DNA of 64,000 bases from Austwickia sp. (GCA_016711265.1 JADJTI010000001.1:967342-1031341), one strand, 5' to 3'. Positions 1 to 10,474 are shown, counted from the first letter of the stretch. The notes: a model not told the origin generated them from the sequence alone. Numbers and translations are program-made.

Positions 1-1
1 C

Positions 2-415
2 ATCGTCACCAAGCTCCGCGGCGAAGGTCACGTCGTCGCGATGGCCGGCGACGGCGTGAACGACGCGCCAGCCCTGGCCTCCGCCGACGTCGGCATCGCC
101 ATGGGATCAGGCACGGACGTCGCCATGGAAAGCGCCGGCATCACCCTGCTCAAGGGCGACCTCACCGGGATCGTGCGCGCACGTCTTCTCTCCGAGAAGA
201 CCATGGCCAACATCCGGCAGAACCTGTTCTTCGCCTTCGTCTACAACGCCCTCGGCATCCCCATCGCCGCCGGCGTCCTCTACCCCGTCTTCGGGCTCCT
301 GCTCTCACCCATCATCGCCGCCGCCGCCATGGCCCTCTCCAGCGTCAGCGTCATCGCCAACGCCCTACGACTGCGCGCTCAAACCATCGGTGGTGATGAA
401 GACGATCGACGTTGA
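2..415 (+). CDS. copA: Copper-type P1B ATPase, C-terminal fragment
   Basis: The reading frame is open from the window edge, so only the C-terminal part (about 137 residues) is seen. It contains the P-domain hinge motif GDGVNDAPAL, followed by two membrane segments. A YN pair in the first and MALSS in the second are typical of Cu(I)-exporting P1B-1 ATPases such as CopA. The enzyme uses ATP hydrolysis to export copper across the cytoplasmic membrane. The next gene overlaps its end by about 20 bases, so the two are probably co-transcribed. This is cargo at the left side of the ICE portion. The N-terminal metal-binding and A domains are outside the window. Other heavy-metal ATPases are possible, but the membrane-segment residues favour copper. 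Confidence 0.88.
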   Translation: MVTKLRGEGHVVAMAGDGVNDAPALASADVGIAMGSGTDVAMESAGITLLKGDLTGIVRARLLSEKTMANIRQNLFFAFVYNALGIPIAAGVLYPVFGLLLSPIIAAAAMALSSVSVIANALRLRAQTIGGDEDDRR

Positions 416-776
416 GCTGCTCGTCGTCCCGGACTGCACCAGCGAGGCAGCCGCGGTGCGGCTGATCACGGCTGCCGTGAGCCAGTGCGGGACAGACGCG
501 CGAGTACACCGCTCCATCGTCGTCAGCGATGAGCAAGCCCAGCAACGGGGATTCACGGGGTCACCGACAATCCTCATCAACGGCGCCGACCCCTTCGCCC
601 GTCAAGGAGCAGCGCCCGCTCTGGCCTGCCGGCTCTACCCGACCGCAGTCGGGCTGCGTGGTGTACCCGAACTCCGGAACGTGATACAAGCGCTCCAGCG
701 TGCGGCAGGGGTGGCCACCTCAGCTGGCGATCACGGCGGCGATATCGCGAGGGGCGGTGCGCAACGTACGGGTTGA
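396..776 (+). CDS. Thioredoxin-fold-like small protein (metal-cargo associated)
   Basis: This is a 126-residue protein starting at ATG 396; two in-frame GTG codons at 390 and 393 are alternatives. It begins with a beta strand followed by PDC, where a thioredoxin would carry CxxC, so only one cysteine of the redox pair remains. It also has FTGSPTILING, the cis-proline segment of thioredoxin-like folds. Similar proteins are annotated as thioredoxin-family or alkylmercury-lyase-like and sit beside metal-resistance genes. The overlap with the upstream copper ATPase suggests a role in the same operon, perhaps metal or thiol handling. The exact function is unknown. The final 20 or so residues have no recognisable feature. 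Confidence 0.6.
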   Translation: MKTIDVELLVVPDCTSEAAAVRLITAAVSQCGTDARVHRSIVVSDEQAQQRGFTGSPTILINGADPFARQGAAPALACRLYPTAVGLRGVPELRNVIQALQRAAGVATSAGDHGGDIARGGAQRTG

Positions 777-1010
777 GGCACCTCGGGTGTGAGCGGTGCA
801 CGTGTGGCGCGCTGCGTCGACGCTTACGCGCGTCGCCCTCGGGAGGATGCCCGATGCCGCCCGGCACCAGGTGCATCGTGGAGCGTCGCGATCAGGGGCA
901 TACGCAACCAGATCGAACTCTTTGAAGGCGCGCACACTATTATCCCGCTCGGAGTCCATTCCACACCCCAATCAACACGTGTCGGCAAGGCACTGTGGGG
1001 CAGGCCTAGA

Positions 1011-4000
1011 TCACAGGCTCGGGCCGAGAAAGACTTGCTCGACCGGCGAACGCTCGACATTCGCTGTGTGTTCACGAGAGATGTCCCTTGCCTTGTCGAG
1101 TGCTGTTCTGGCACGGGCGGCGTCGATCTTCTGGGCGGTTGACTGAGGGGGCGATCCGAGGGGTGTGTCGTCGGTGATGCGATACCGGTCCCGGTAGGCC
1201 GCGACTGTGCGGGCATGTCGCCGCCATGCTGTTGCCTTCCGCGAATCGCGAGGAGGCACGCCGAGCGGTTTCGTCCAGGCTTCCCGGGCGTCGCGTGCGG
1301 CGTCGAGTACCGCGTCGGTGCGGGCCTCGATCAGTTCACGCCGCTCATCAAGTGCTCGGCGCATGTCCGTGTACATCGGGCCGTCGGCGTGCGGGACGAG
1401 GCCGGCGATCAACCGCGGTGCCTTGCGGGTGCGGCCCGACCCTGCCGGCCGTGCGGTCGCGCGTTCGACGCGGTGGTGAAGGACGGAAGCGATGTCGTCA
1501 GCATCACCGAACCCGCGCGCGGCGACGAGGCGCGGGAGCAGTCGGTCCATGTCGTGGTGATTCGCCTCGGCCCTTCGCAGCTCGGCGGTGAGTGCGCCGA
1601 ACGTTTCCGAGTCGAGCACGGTGTCGACTTGCTCGGCGGTGAGCCCCGATGCACGAACCAGGCTCGCCCAGCGGTCGCGTTGCGCAGCGGCGGCGATCGT
1701 CTCGTACTCCGCAGCGAGTTGGGCGATGGAGCCCCACTGCTCGTGTTCGGCGGTGATGGTCTCGTGCGCGGACAGCTCAGCGCCGACGTGCTGGAGCACC
1801 CCGTTCAGCACGCTCCTGCCGGTGGCATCCGGGTTCTCGCCCGGATGCGACTCCGTGTGAGCATCGTCAATCCGGTCGAGGATCACATACGCACGGTTGG
1901 AACGCATGCCTCTTGTCATCGCGACGTAGAAATTCTCCCGCGTCGTGGTGGGCTCGACCAGAACGTGGGCGGTGTCGACGGTGACGCCCTGGGCGCGGTG
2001 GGCGGTGACCGCGTACCCGAGATCGACGTGCTCGGCCACATAGGACGCCGGGAGGAGGATCGAGCCGCCGAACCTGCGACCGGTCTTGCGGATGGTGATC
2101 GAGCCGTCGTCGCGGACGTTGGTGATGGTCCAGGTGTCGCCGTTGCGTACCCACTCCTTGCTGTTGCGGAGGCGGCGGTCGTTGCGGCGGGTGATGATCG
2201 TGTCTCCGACTCCGGCGGCGGTGCCGCCGTTCAGCTCCACCTCCCGGCCCGGTGTAAAGGTGCCGTCGAGGATCAGGTCCGCGCGGGCGCGCTGGTTGAG
2301 GGTGGTGACGTCGTCGCGGGTCTCGGCGATCAGCACCGACACCAACCCCGCATTCCGGTCGGCGCGCCAAGCGGCATAGGCAGCATCCGTCATCGCCTCG
2401 GCGTCACCGTCGCGGATGCGGCCGTGGTCGAGGTAGGTGTCGATCACCTGCGTCCGCCCGTGCCGCAACGAGAGTGAGGCCGTCTTCTCCCAGGTGTTCA
2501 CGAAGCGGTGGACATCGACCAGTTCGGGCGCATCATCCCGGTCGTTCACGAGCAGTCCGAATGCGCCGCCGGCGTCGACGGACTGGAGCTGGGCGAAGTC
2601 CCCGACCAGCAGCACTTTCGTTCCCGCCCACTCGGCCAGGTGCGTGATGCGATCCAGTGAAAGGGTGCCGGCCAGAGATGCCTCATCGATGATGACGAGC
2701 TGGCCGGACTGGAACGTTTCGCCACGGGTGAGTTGGTTCTGCCACCACTTTGCCGTGTTCTCCGTCGGGATCCCCAAGTCCTCGGCAAGTACCTGTGCCG
2801 CGACCGCGGACGGCGCCAGCCCGACCACGGACCCGGCGCCGTGTTCCTTCTCCCATGCCCGCCGCAGCGCGGACATGGCCGTGGTCTTCCCAGCACCGGC
2901 CGGACCAACGAGCACGTCCAGCATGCGCCCGGAGACGGCGATCTTCGTCAGCGCGTCGGCCTGATCCTCACCGAGCATCCGCCCCTCATGATCTGGCCGG
3001 GCGGTGATCTTCTCCACCGTGCGAAGCGGGACTGTCGGTGCGGTCATGGTGCGGGAACGATCCAGCAGTCGGTCCTCAGCGGCGAGCAACAGCTCGGAGG
3101 AGAACACGGTCGAATGCTTGGGCCGGAACACGCTGGTGCCGTCCGCCCGGCGGAACTCCACCGGGCTGGGGGGGGGGGGTTCCCCCGGCCGGCGGCCCCC
3201 CGAGAAGAAGGGGGCCCCCCCAGGGGGGGGGGGGGGGGGGAAAAAAGGGAGGCCCGCGCCCGCCCCCGCCCCGCGGGGGGGGGGGGGGGGGGGGGAACGA
3301 ACCGGCCGGCCGCGCGGGGGGGGGGGGGGGGGGGGAGGAAAGAAGGGAAGGGGGGGGGGGGGGGGGGGAACCCCCCGCGGCCCCCCCGGGGGGGGAAGCC
3401 CGCCGGGGGGGGGGAAGGCCCCGGCGGGGGGCGGGGGGCGGGGAAACAGGGACGGGGAAACCGGGAAGAGAAACCCCAAAGCAGGGGCCGACAAAAGCGG
3501 GGGGGGGCCGCCCGGGGGGGGCAGCACCGGGCCCCAGGCGCCGGGGCAGGGCCGCGCGGGACGCCCCGCCGGGCCCCGCCCCCGCCCCGGGCCCCCCGGG
3601 GGCCCCCGGGCGGGCCGGGGACGGGGGGGGGGGGGGCCCGGGTCCCCGGGCGGCCCGGGGCGCCCCCCCCCCCCCCCGCCCCCCGCGGGCGGGGGCCCGG
3701 GGGGGCGCGCGGGGGGCGGCCGGCGGCGGGCCCCGCGGCCCGGGGGGGGCCGGGGGGCCGCCCCCCGGCCCCCCCCCGCCCCCCCCCCCGCCCCCCCGGG
3801 GGGCCCGGCCCCGGCCCGGCCCCCCCGGGCCGGGCGGGGCCCGGGGGGCCGGCCGCCCCGCCCCCCCCGCCCCCCCCCCCGGCCCGCCGCCCGGGGGCGG
3901 GGGGGGGCCCGCGGGCGGGGCGCCCGCCGCGGCCGGCGCCCCCGGGGGGGCGGGGGGGGGGGCCGCCCGGACGGGCCCCCCGGGGGGGGGGCGGGGCGGG

Positions 4001-5877
4001 CGGGGGGGACCGGCCCCCGCCCCCCGGCGGGGGCCCCCGGGGGGGGGCCCCGGGCCCGGGGGGCACACCCGGGGCCCGGGCCGGGCCCCCCCGGGCCCCC
4101 CGGCCCGGCCCGGGCCGGGCGGGGCCGCGGGGGTTGAGTCGCCCGGGGGCCCCCGGGGCCCGCCCCCCCCGCCCGCCCCCCCCCCCCGGGGCGGCGAAGC
4201 CACCCCGGGCCCCGGGGCGGGGCCGGGGCCGGGAGAGAAGGGGGAAGCGGGAACAGCAGACCCGGCGTCCCCGCCAGAGAGCGGGGACCGACGGCGTCCC
4301 CGGCGCGGGCCGCCGCCCGCGGGGGCCCCGGGGGCAAACCCCGGGGACAACCAAGACGTCGGGGGACCCCCCCCGGGCCCCGGCCCCCGGGCCCCCCCGG
4401 CCCGCCCCCCCGCCCCCCCCCACCCCCCCAACCCCCCCCAACCCCCCCCGAAACCCCCGCCCACCCCCACCCCCCCAGACCTGGCGAGGTCGGGCGGCGT
4501 CAGCCGCAACGAGAGTCCTTCGGCAGCATCGGCCACCATGCCGACGACCGCTTCCCGGTCCCGCATCGAGGCGAACCGCCAGCCCATCGTCTGCCGCGAC
4601 GCCTCAGCCATCAGGTTCCAGCGCCGCCACGTCGACCGCTTCTCACCCACCACCCCGACGACCGAGGCGCCGAGTTCGGCGATCACGTCCAACGGCACAT
4701 CATCGGCCCGCAACAGCAGCACCGGGTCGTTGTCGGTCACGGCTTGGGCCCATCCGGTGGCGTCCCGACCGAGCACGTCGGCGGCGCGGGTGCGCCACTC
4801 GCTGGTGAGGTTGGCCAGCGACCGCACCTCCTTGTCCGGCCGGGTGGCGAGGGTCGCTTGGGCGCGGAGCTTGATGATCGTCGCCGTGGACGGCTGGCGG
4901 CCGTGCCGGGCGACGTACTCGTCGATCAGCCGGTTCTTCTCGACGTCGATGTGGCGGGCACGGGTGGAGAACTCGGCCACCAGCTCCTGCGGCACGCTCG
5001 TGATCGCCCACGCCGGGTTCCGGTCCCGGCCCATGTCCCGTGCCTCCCACTCCACCCCGAAGGTTCGCGTCATGTGATCGGCGAACACCGCCTCATGCAG
5101 TTCCGACAGCGCGACCACGGCGGCGTGCATCGGCCGCCCATCCAGCGACCGCCACTTCCCGTCCAAGACTGTCTGGACCTTGTTGGAGATGACGACGTGG
5201 GTATGCAGGTGAGGGTCGCCCGCGCGGGAGTCGAAGTGATCGAACGCCGTCGCCACCAGCCCGGTGACATCGACCTGTGCAACGGCCCCGTCCCCGGCGG
5301 TTGCACCGGTGCGGGTGGCTGCAACCTCTCGCTCCATGAACGCAACCACATCCGCAACCGCCCGATGATGCGCCTCACCAATTTGCGCTTGCGTCCCGGC
5401 GTCGGCGACCGCCCACAGCGCGGAGGCGGACTTCGGGATCGAGAACGTGAAATCGAACCCCGCCACAGCACGCCGCGTCCCACGCGCGCTCTCCTCGGCC
5501 TCGATCTGCGCGACCGCCGCCGCCTTCGCGCCCGGACTCAGGCCCGCGTCCAGGCCAGCGATCCGCGCATCGATCCGCTCGGACACCGACTTGTAGACGG
5601 GGAACGCCAGACCGAGCGGGTCGCCAGTGATCGGGTCGCGACCCATCCCCATCAAGAGCTGGAGCTGGGCCTCCGACACCCGATCACCGACCAAGAGCTG
5701 CCCCTTGCCGAGCGAGGCGACACCTGAGCCCAGCCATTGGCCCGGTGGGGTTCCCGCGTCCACGTAGTACCTCGTCAGAGGCGTCGACAGCGACCTGTCG
5801 CCATCGGCCGCGGCGACCGTGCGGAGCAGGTACTTGTACCCATCACCTGCACTCATCACCCGCATCGAAACCGTCAC
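1011..5877 (-). CDS. traA: MobF-type conjugative relaxase-helicase TraA, split by a G/C block
   Basis: The N-terminal part (5877 to about 4480, about 466 residues) has the TrwC/TraI relaxase features: paired tyrosines in the RYYVD segment and the three-histidine metal site HLHTHVV. The C-terminal part (about 3165 to 1011, about 715 residues) has a RecD-like helicase with Walker A GPAGAGKTT, Walker B VIIDEAS and a late VAMTRG motif. The flanks join naturally across the intervening block, giving a protein of about 1,180 residues, usual for actinobacterial TraA. The protein nicks oriT, stays bound to the 5' end and unwinds DNA for transfer. The 1.3 kb G/C block between 3166 and 4479 adds no domain, and the long frames reading through it are spurious. 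It is divergently oriented from the methyltransferase gene. Confidence 0.88.
3166..4479. other. Low-complexity G/C homopolymer block
   Basis: About 1.3 kb consists almost only of runs of G and C with scattered A and very few T. It begins abruptly inside the relaxase reading frame and ends in C-rich runs just before normal coding sequence resumes. No known repeat, IS end, hairpin unit or coding pattern is visible. The protein on both sides is continuous in family terms, so nothing appears to be missing. The best explanation is an artefact of basecalling, consensus or gap filling. A real expansion cannot be excluded from sequence alone. Confidence 0.85.
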
Positions 5878-6683
5878 CAGAGCACCGCCTCTCGACAGCC
5901 AGGTGAGCCGACGCTGACCGAGCGGAACACTGTCAACGTTGGTTGACGACCTCGACCTGCAAGACGCGTGTGACCTCGGATGGCGGTCGAAGCGAAGGCC
6001 GGAGGTGAAGGCGTCGGGCGGTGTCGCTCGGGTGGCTAGGTCCGGGGCAGCGGGCGCGTGGCGGAGTCGTGCACCTGACAGGTGACCAGCTCGGCATCAG
6101 CTTCGTGACGAGGCGATGTCGGGGACGACCGTCACCGGAGAAGACTTCATGCACGACCTCAACACGAGCGGCGGCTCAGAACTCAGGATCGGATCGCTCT
6201 TCAGCGGCTACGGCGGGCTCGACCGCGCCGTCGAGCACGTCTTCAACGCCAAGACCGCGTGGTTCTCCGAACTCAACGAGCCCGTCGCCCGCGTCTTCTC
6301 GCACCACTGGCCCGACCCACCGAACCTCGGCGACATCACGACCATCGACTGGAGTCAGGTCGAACCCGTGGACATCCTCATCGGCGGGTTCCCCTGCCAG
6401 GACGTGTCCACCGTCGGCAAGCGCGCTGGCATCGCTCCAGGTACGCGCTCGGGTCTGTGGGCGCACATGGCCGCAGCCATCGACGCGCTCCAGCCCGAGT
6501 GGGTCATCATCGAGAACGTCCGCGGGCTGCTGTCCTCACCAGCAACTCGGCCACCCGCAGAAGGAGACGACCATGAACGCCGCAACCCTGACGATGCAAC
6601 CCCCGATGGCGCAACCCTTCGCGGAGTGGAGCCCGACCCGTGGCATCTGTGAGACGACGCAACTCGACCTCTACGGGCTCTCG

Positions 6684-6698
6684 GCGCCGTTATGTGGA
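6684..6698. repeat. Left terminal inverted repeat of the RIT-like element
   Basis: GCGCCGTTATGTGGA is the exact reverse complement of 10549-10563. A second related motif, GTTATGCGGA, follows at 6706-6715, so the end carries two TTATG-type units that could bind recombinase. Confidence 0.75.
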
Positions 6699-6762
6699 CT
6701 TCGGTGTTATGCGGACTCGTGTCTAGATTGACAGACCATCTAGTCGCTGCAATTATCTAGGT

Positions 6763-7119
6763 ATGGATGAGAGCTGGCCTGGCGATTGGCTTCGCGGGGT
6801 GCTGGAGACGATGGCGTTGGCTGTGGTCTCTGAGGGTGAGACCTACGGGTATCTCATTGCTGCGCGGTTGGCTGAGGCTGGGATGGGGACGATCAAGGGT
6901 GGAACGCTCTACCCGGTCTTGAACCGTCTTGAGAGAGACGGCGCACTGGCGTCGCAGTGGCGTCAGGGTGAGGGCGGGCCTGGCAGGAAGTACTACACGA
7001 TCACGGCGGCCGGTCGCGAGCGATTCGAGCAACAGCGCGCGCAGTGGCAGAGGTTCACGGAGCGGACGTCGTTGCTTCTGCGGGGCGAAGGGAACGGAGT
7101 TGGTCATGGCAACGATTGA
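6763..7119 (+). CDS. PadR family transcriptional regulator
   Basis: This 118-residue protein starts at ATG 6763, shortly inside the left inverted repeat. It has the PadR winged-helix pattern: GETYGYLIAARL helix, IKGGTLYPVLNRLERDG recognition helix and wing, and PGRKYYTIT. PadR proteins repress nearby genes, often for membrane or efflux proteins, in response to stress. The downstream membrane gene overlaps it by 14 bases, the usual pairing of a PadR regulator with a HAAS-domain membrane protein. Because both lie within the RIT-like element, the regulator could control the element, a host target, or only its partner. The catch-all PadR assignment is firm, but the target is unknown. Confidence 0.85.
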   Translation: MDESWPGDWLRGVLETMALAVVSEGETYGYLIAARLAEAGMGTIKGGTLYPVLNRLERDGALASQWRQGEGGPGRKYYTITAAGRERFEQQRAQWQRFTERTSLLLRGEGNGVGHGND

Positions 7120-7534
7120 GAAGTACACGCAGCAGCTGACGCTTGCGCTGCGGCTGCGTGATGTCCCGGGCGAGGTGATCGGGGATGCGATCGCGCAGGT
7201 CGAGAGCCACATCGCCGAGACGGGTGAGGATCCGGTCGCAGCGTTCGGTCCGGCGCGTGAGTATGCCGCGAGCTTCGCCGGGAAGACAACGCCTGCGCGC
7301 CGCTGGCCGTGGTACATCGTGAACTGGCTCGCCGGGTTCCTGTTTGGATGCGTTCTGATCATCGGCGTGTTCGGGCAGGTGCGCGGCGAGGAGGTCTTCT
7401 GGGGGTTCCACCCGATCATCGCGATCGTGGTCGGCGCAGTTGGGATGGTCGGCTACTTCGCGATGATCGTTGTGATCTGGGGGGAACGGGTGAAGGACCC
7501 GCGCAAGGCCTCGAACGGACTCGATTCCGCATAA
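7106..7534 (+). CDS. Small membrane protein with HAAS/DUF1700-like N-terminus
   Basis: This is a 142-residue protein starting at ATG 7106, overlapping the PadR gene. Residues 1-60 resemble the helical HAAS/DUF1700 segment (regular charged helices, then ...EDPVAAFGPAREYAASF). Two hydrophobic helices follow, about residues 70-92 and 100-122, and a short charged tail. HAAS-domain proteins typically accompany PadR regulators and are thought to act as sensors or modulators at the membrane. No enzymatic motif is visible. It is inside the triple-recombinase element and is probably co-transcribed with the PadR gene. Confidence 0.7.
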   Translation: MATIEKYTQQLTLALRLRDVPGEVIGDAIAQVESHIAETGEDPVAAFGPAREYAASFAGKTTPARRWPWYIVNWLAGFLFGCVLIIGVFGQVRGEEVFWGFHPIIAIVVGAVGMVGYFAMIVVIWGERVKDPRKASNGLDSA

Positions 7535-7569
7535 CCGCGACGCGCATCGACACGGTTCGCTTGATCTGA

Positions 7570-7594
7570 CCGGGCAGTCACACCGGCTGCCCGG
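7570..7594 (+). terminator. Hairpin between cargo and recombinase genes
   Basis: CCGGGCAG at 7570-7577 pairs perfectly with CTGCCCGG at 7587-7594 around a 9-base loop. It sits after the PadR/membrane pair and before the recombinase ribosome-binding site (GAGGAGG, 7603-7609). There is no T-run, so it may be a weak terminator or another structured site. Confidence 0.4.
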
Positions 7595-7615
7595 CGTTGA
7601 TCGAGGAGGATCACG

Positions 7616-8554
7616 ATGTCGAAGTATCGGGAACGTCGCCGGGGCGACGCTCAGCAGGTGTTGGAGGAGTTCGAGGACTGGCTGCTGCGGGAACGGTCCG
7701 TGCAGGAGAGCACAGCACGGGTCTACGCGGATCGGGTGGTCGGGTTCCTCGAATGGTTGCCCGCACCGGTCGAGGAGTCGCTGCGGGCTTTGACGCCGGC
7801 GACGGTGATGGAGTGGGTGAACCTCGCGGCGAAGCGAGGGCAGAAGCCGTCGACGCTGCGGAAGCAGTTGGTGATGCTGCGCTCCTTCCTGCGCTTCTGT
7901 CACCGCACCGACCGAGCTGGGCAGGACCTGGCGGGGGTCGTTCCGAACGCGGCGGGGTGGCGGTTGTCTTCGATCCCGGACCCGGTGCCCGAGGGCACGG
8001 TCCAGGAGCTGCTGGACAGCCTCGACTTGCAGGCGCCCAAGGGACTCAGGGATCGGGCGATTCTGCTGCTGCTCACCGGCCTCGGGCTCCGCGCTGGAGA
8101 GATCGCTGCGCTGAGACTTGGCGATATCGGTTGGCGCACCGGCACGATCCGCGTCCGAGGCAAGGGCGACCGAGCCGATGAGTTGCCGCTGCCGGACGAG
8201 GTGGGTCGCGCGTTGGAGGAGTATGTGCTTCACGGTCGGGGCGGCAGGGCCGGGTATGACGAGGTGTTCTTGACGATGTTCGAGCCGGTGCGCCCGGTCG
8301 CGCCGAACGGGATCGGGAAGATCGTGCGGATGGCCTGCGCCAGGGCCGGGATCACCGAGTTCGGGCCGCATCGACTGCGGCACACTTTCGCGACCGGGAT
8401 GCTCGCCTCCGGCGCGACGCTCCAAGAGGTTCAAGGGCTGCTGCGGCACGCGCAGCTGCGGACCACCGCGATCTACACCAAGGTCGACCGCGCACGGCTG
8501 ACACGACTCGTCCCGGAATGGCCGGCGGCGGCTGAGGGCAGGTGGGGACGATGA
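7616..8554 (+). CDS. Tyrosine recombinase A of the RIT-like trio
   Basis: This 312-residue protein has an N-terminal SAM-like core-binding domain (about residues 15-95). The catalytic domain carries the Arg in GLGLRAGEI, a Lys in RGKGDR, the HxxR box HRLRHTFATG, and the late His with Tyr in LLRHAQLRTTAIYTKV. ATG 7616 follows a strong GAGGAGG site. Such enzymes cut and rejoin DNA through a 3'-phosphotyrosine. The gene overlaps the next by four bases (ATGA), and all three recombinases are probably translated together. In RIT elements the three enzymes are thought to act jointly in transposition. Confidence 0.9.
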   Translation: MSKYRERRRGDAQQVLEEFEDWLLRERSVQESTARVYADRVVGFLEWLPAPVEESLRALTPATVMEWVNLAAKRGQKPSTLRKQLVMLRSFLRFCHRTDRAGQDLAGVVPNAAGWRLSSIPDPVPEGTVQELLDSLDLQAPKGLRDRAILLLLTGLGLRAGEIAALRLGDIGWRTGTIRVRGKGDRADELPLPDEVGRALEEYVLHGRGGRAGYDEVFLTMFEPVRPVAPNGIGKIVRMACARAGITEFGPHRLRHTFATGMLASGATLQEVQGLLRHAQLRTTAIYTKVDRARLTRLVPEWPAAAEGRWGR

Positions 8555-9480
8555 GCGCCCTGCGGGACCGGCTGGACGACTATCTGACGACCAGGCGGGC
8601 GCTGGGGTTCACGCTCGCCGTCCCGGGTCGGGTGCTGGGTGAGTTCGTGGACTTCATGGACGATGCCGGTGAGACCACGATCCGTCACGATCTCGCGGTC
8701 TCATGGGCTGCGCGGTTCTCCCGCGGCACGGTGCTCGCCCGGTTGAACACGGTCCGGCAGTTCGCCGAGCACATCGCCTCGTTCGACCCGGCCACCGAGA
8801 TCCCCATCCTCGACGGGAGACCCTACGTGAACCACCGCCCGCGGCCGCATATCTATACGTCGGAGCAGATCGACACCCTGTTGCGCGCGGCGGGCCGGTT
8901 GACGCCGACGATCCGCGCCGTGACCTGGCAGACGCTGCTCGGGCTGCTGGCGGTGACCGGGCTGCGGATCAGCGAGGTCCGCGGCCTCAATGACGCTGAC
9001 ATCACCTCGGATCAGAATGGTGATGGCGGATGGGTGCGGGTGACGGAGTCGAAGTTCGGCAAGTCCCGCATCGTGCCGGTTCACGCCACCACGATGCGGG
9101 CGATCGGCGAGTATCAGCGGCTGCGCGATAAGCGCTTCCCCATCAGGCGGACCGAGGCGTTGTTCGTCACCCGGCGCGGTGACCGGTTGGCGACCTCGAC
9201 CTGCGGGCAGGCGTTCCGTCAGATCCGCACTCTGGCGGGAATGACCGGCACTACGACCGAGGCAGCGGCACGGTTGCATGACTTCCGGCACTCGTTCGCG
9301 ACGAACACCCTCATCGGGCACATCGGCGCCGGTGGTGACGTCGAGCAGATGATGCCGGTCCTCTCGGCCTGGCTCGGGCACGTCAGCCCTGTCTCGACCT
9401 ACTGGTATCTGCAGAACACCCCCGAGCTGGCCGCCGCCCTCGGGGCCTGCCTCCCGGCGATCGGGGCTGAAGATGAGTGA
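8551..9480 (+). CDS. Tyrosine recombinase B of the RIT-like trio
   Basis: This 309-residue protein starts at ATG 8551 within the stop of the previous gene; an in-frame GTG at 8542 is an alternative. The N-terminal arm binds core DNA. The catalytic part shows the Arg in TGLRISEVRG, a Lys in ESKFGKSR, the box HDFRHSFATN, and WLGHVSPVSTYWYLQ with the final His and the nucleophilic Tyr. It sits between recombinases A and C with overlaps at both ends, the arrangement that defines the trio. It is full length with no frameshift. Confidence 0.9.
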   Translation: MSALRDRLDDYLTTRRALGFTLAVPGRVLGEFVDFMDDAGETTIRHDLAVSWAARFSRGTVLARLNTVRQFAEHIASFDPATEIPILDGRPYVNHRPRPHIYTSEQIDTLLRAAGRLTPTIRAVTWQTLLGLLAVTGLRISEVRGLNDADITSDQNGDGGWVRVTESKFGKSRIVPVHATTMRAIGEYQRLRDKRFPIRRTEALFVTRRGDRLATSTCGQAFRQIRTLAGMTGTTTEAAARLHDFRHSFATNTLIGHIGAGGDVEQMMPVLSAWLGHVSPVSTYWYLQNTPELAAALGACLPAIGAEDE

Positions 9481-10465
9481 TCTCGCGCCGCTGCTGCAAC
9501 GGTTCTTCACCGACAAGCTCGACGGGCAGATGAACGCGAGCGTCCACACCAAAGCCGCCTACGCCGACACTTTCCGGCTCCTGCTCCTCTACGCCCAGCA
9601 ACGCACCGGCACCGCCCCGTCGGCGTTGCGACTGGCGGACCTGAACGCGGACATGGTCGGCGGGTTCCTCCAGCACCTGGAGGACGAGCGCGGCAACTCC
9701 GCTTCGACTCGGAACGCGAGGCGGGCGGCGTTGCGGTCGTTCTTCACCTATGCCAGCTACCGGGCACCGGACGCGATCGCGACGATCGGCCAGGTGCTGG
9801 CGATCCCCGCGAAACGGACCAAGACGACCATCGTGTCCTTCCTCACCCACACCGAAGCAGAAGCGCTCATCGCCGCCCCCGACACGACCACCTGGATCGG
9901 CAGGCGCGACCGGCTCCTGCTGCACCTGGGCATCCAGACCGGGCTCCGCGTCAGCGAACTCACGAGCCTGCGCGTCGGGGACATCGAGATCGGCCCGCAC
10001 AGCCAGCTCCGCTGCCTCGGAAAAGGACGCAAACACCGGGTGATCCCGCTCCAGAAACCCACCGTCCGCCTGCTGACCGCCTGGCTCAACGAACTCGACG
10101 GCATCCCTGCGACGCCGCTGCTCCCGACCAGCACCGGGACGGCGTTGAGTCGGGCGGCGATCGCGAAGCTCATCGCCCGGCACATCCAGGTCGCGTCCGA
10201 GCACTGCCCGAGCCTGAGAGAGAAAAACGTCACCCCGCACACCCTGCGGCACACCTGCGCGATGATGCTCCTGCACGCCGGGATCGACACCGCCAGCATC
10301 GCGCTCTGGCTCGGCCACGCCACCATCCAGACCACCCAGGCCTACCTCCACGCCGACCTGGAACTCAAGCGCCGAAGCCTGGACCGACTCCCCGCGATCG
10401 GCGACAGACCACCAGCCCGTTACCAGGCGTCGGACGCTCTCATCGCATTCCTCACCGACCGCTGA
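9473..10465 (+). CDS. Tyrosine recombinase C of the RIT-like trio
   Basis: This 330-residue protein overlaps recombinase B by eight bases. Its N-terminal half is a core-binding domain. The catalytic domain has the Arg in TGLRVSELTSL, a Lys in LGKGRKHR, the box HTLRHTCAMM, and WLGHATIQTTQAYLHAD with the late His and the catalytic Tyr. It is the last gene of the element. A palindrome of GGTTATGCCG arms (10475-10484, 10533-10542) and the right inverted repeat follow within 100 bases. The enzyme appears intact. Confidence 0.9.
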   Translation: MSDLAPLLQRFFTDKLDGQMNASVHTKAAYADTFRLLLLYAQQRTGTAPSALRLADLNADMVGGFLQHLEDERGNSASTRNARRAALRSFFTYASYRAPDAIATIGQVLAIPAKRTKTTIVSFLTHTEAEALIAAPDTTTWIGRRDRLLLHLGIQTGLRVSELTSLRVGDIEIGPHSQLRCLGKGRKHRVIPLQKPTVRLLTAWLNELDGIPATPLLPTSTGTALSRAAIAKLIARHIQVASEHCPSLREKNVTPHTLRHTCAMMLLHAGIDTASIALWLGHATIQTTQAYLHADLELKRRSLDRLPAIGDRPPARYQASDALIAFLTDR

Positions 10466-10474
10466 CGACCCCAC

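Noticed and set aside
720..971. Minus-strand 83-codon frame in the gap after the thioredoxin-like gene
   Set aside because: No domain, no ribosome-binding site and no conserved look; the gap 777-1010 shows nothing I can support.
1215..2477. 420-codon plus-strand frame
   Set aside because: It is antisense to the helicase part of the relaxase and has no domain; open antisense frames are common in high-GC DNA.
3004..5077. Open frames of several hundred codons rich in Pro, Gly, Arg and Ala on both strands
   Set aside because: They read through the G/C homopolymer block, which lacks A/T and therefore stop codons. Only the relaxase parts at the edges are real.
6573..6731. Possible small gene with AAGGAG and ATG at 6573
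   Set aside because: The methyltransferase frame continues through it and matches the piece beyond the RIT-like element, so the overlapping frame is not needed.
7055..8449. 464-codon minus-strand frame
   Set aside because: It lies opposite the PadR, membrane and recombinase genes, is rich in Arg, Pro and His, and resembles no protein.
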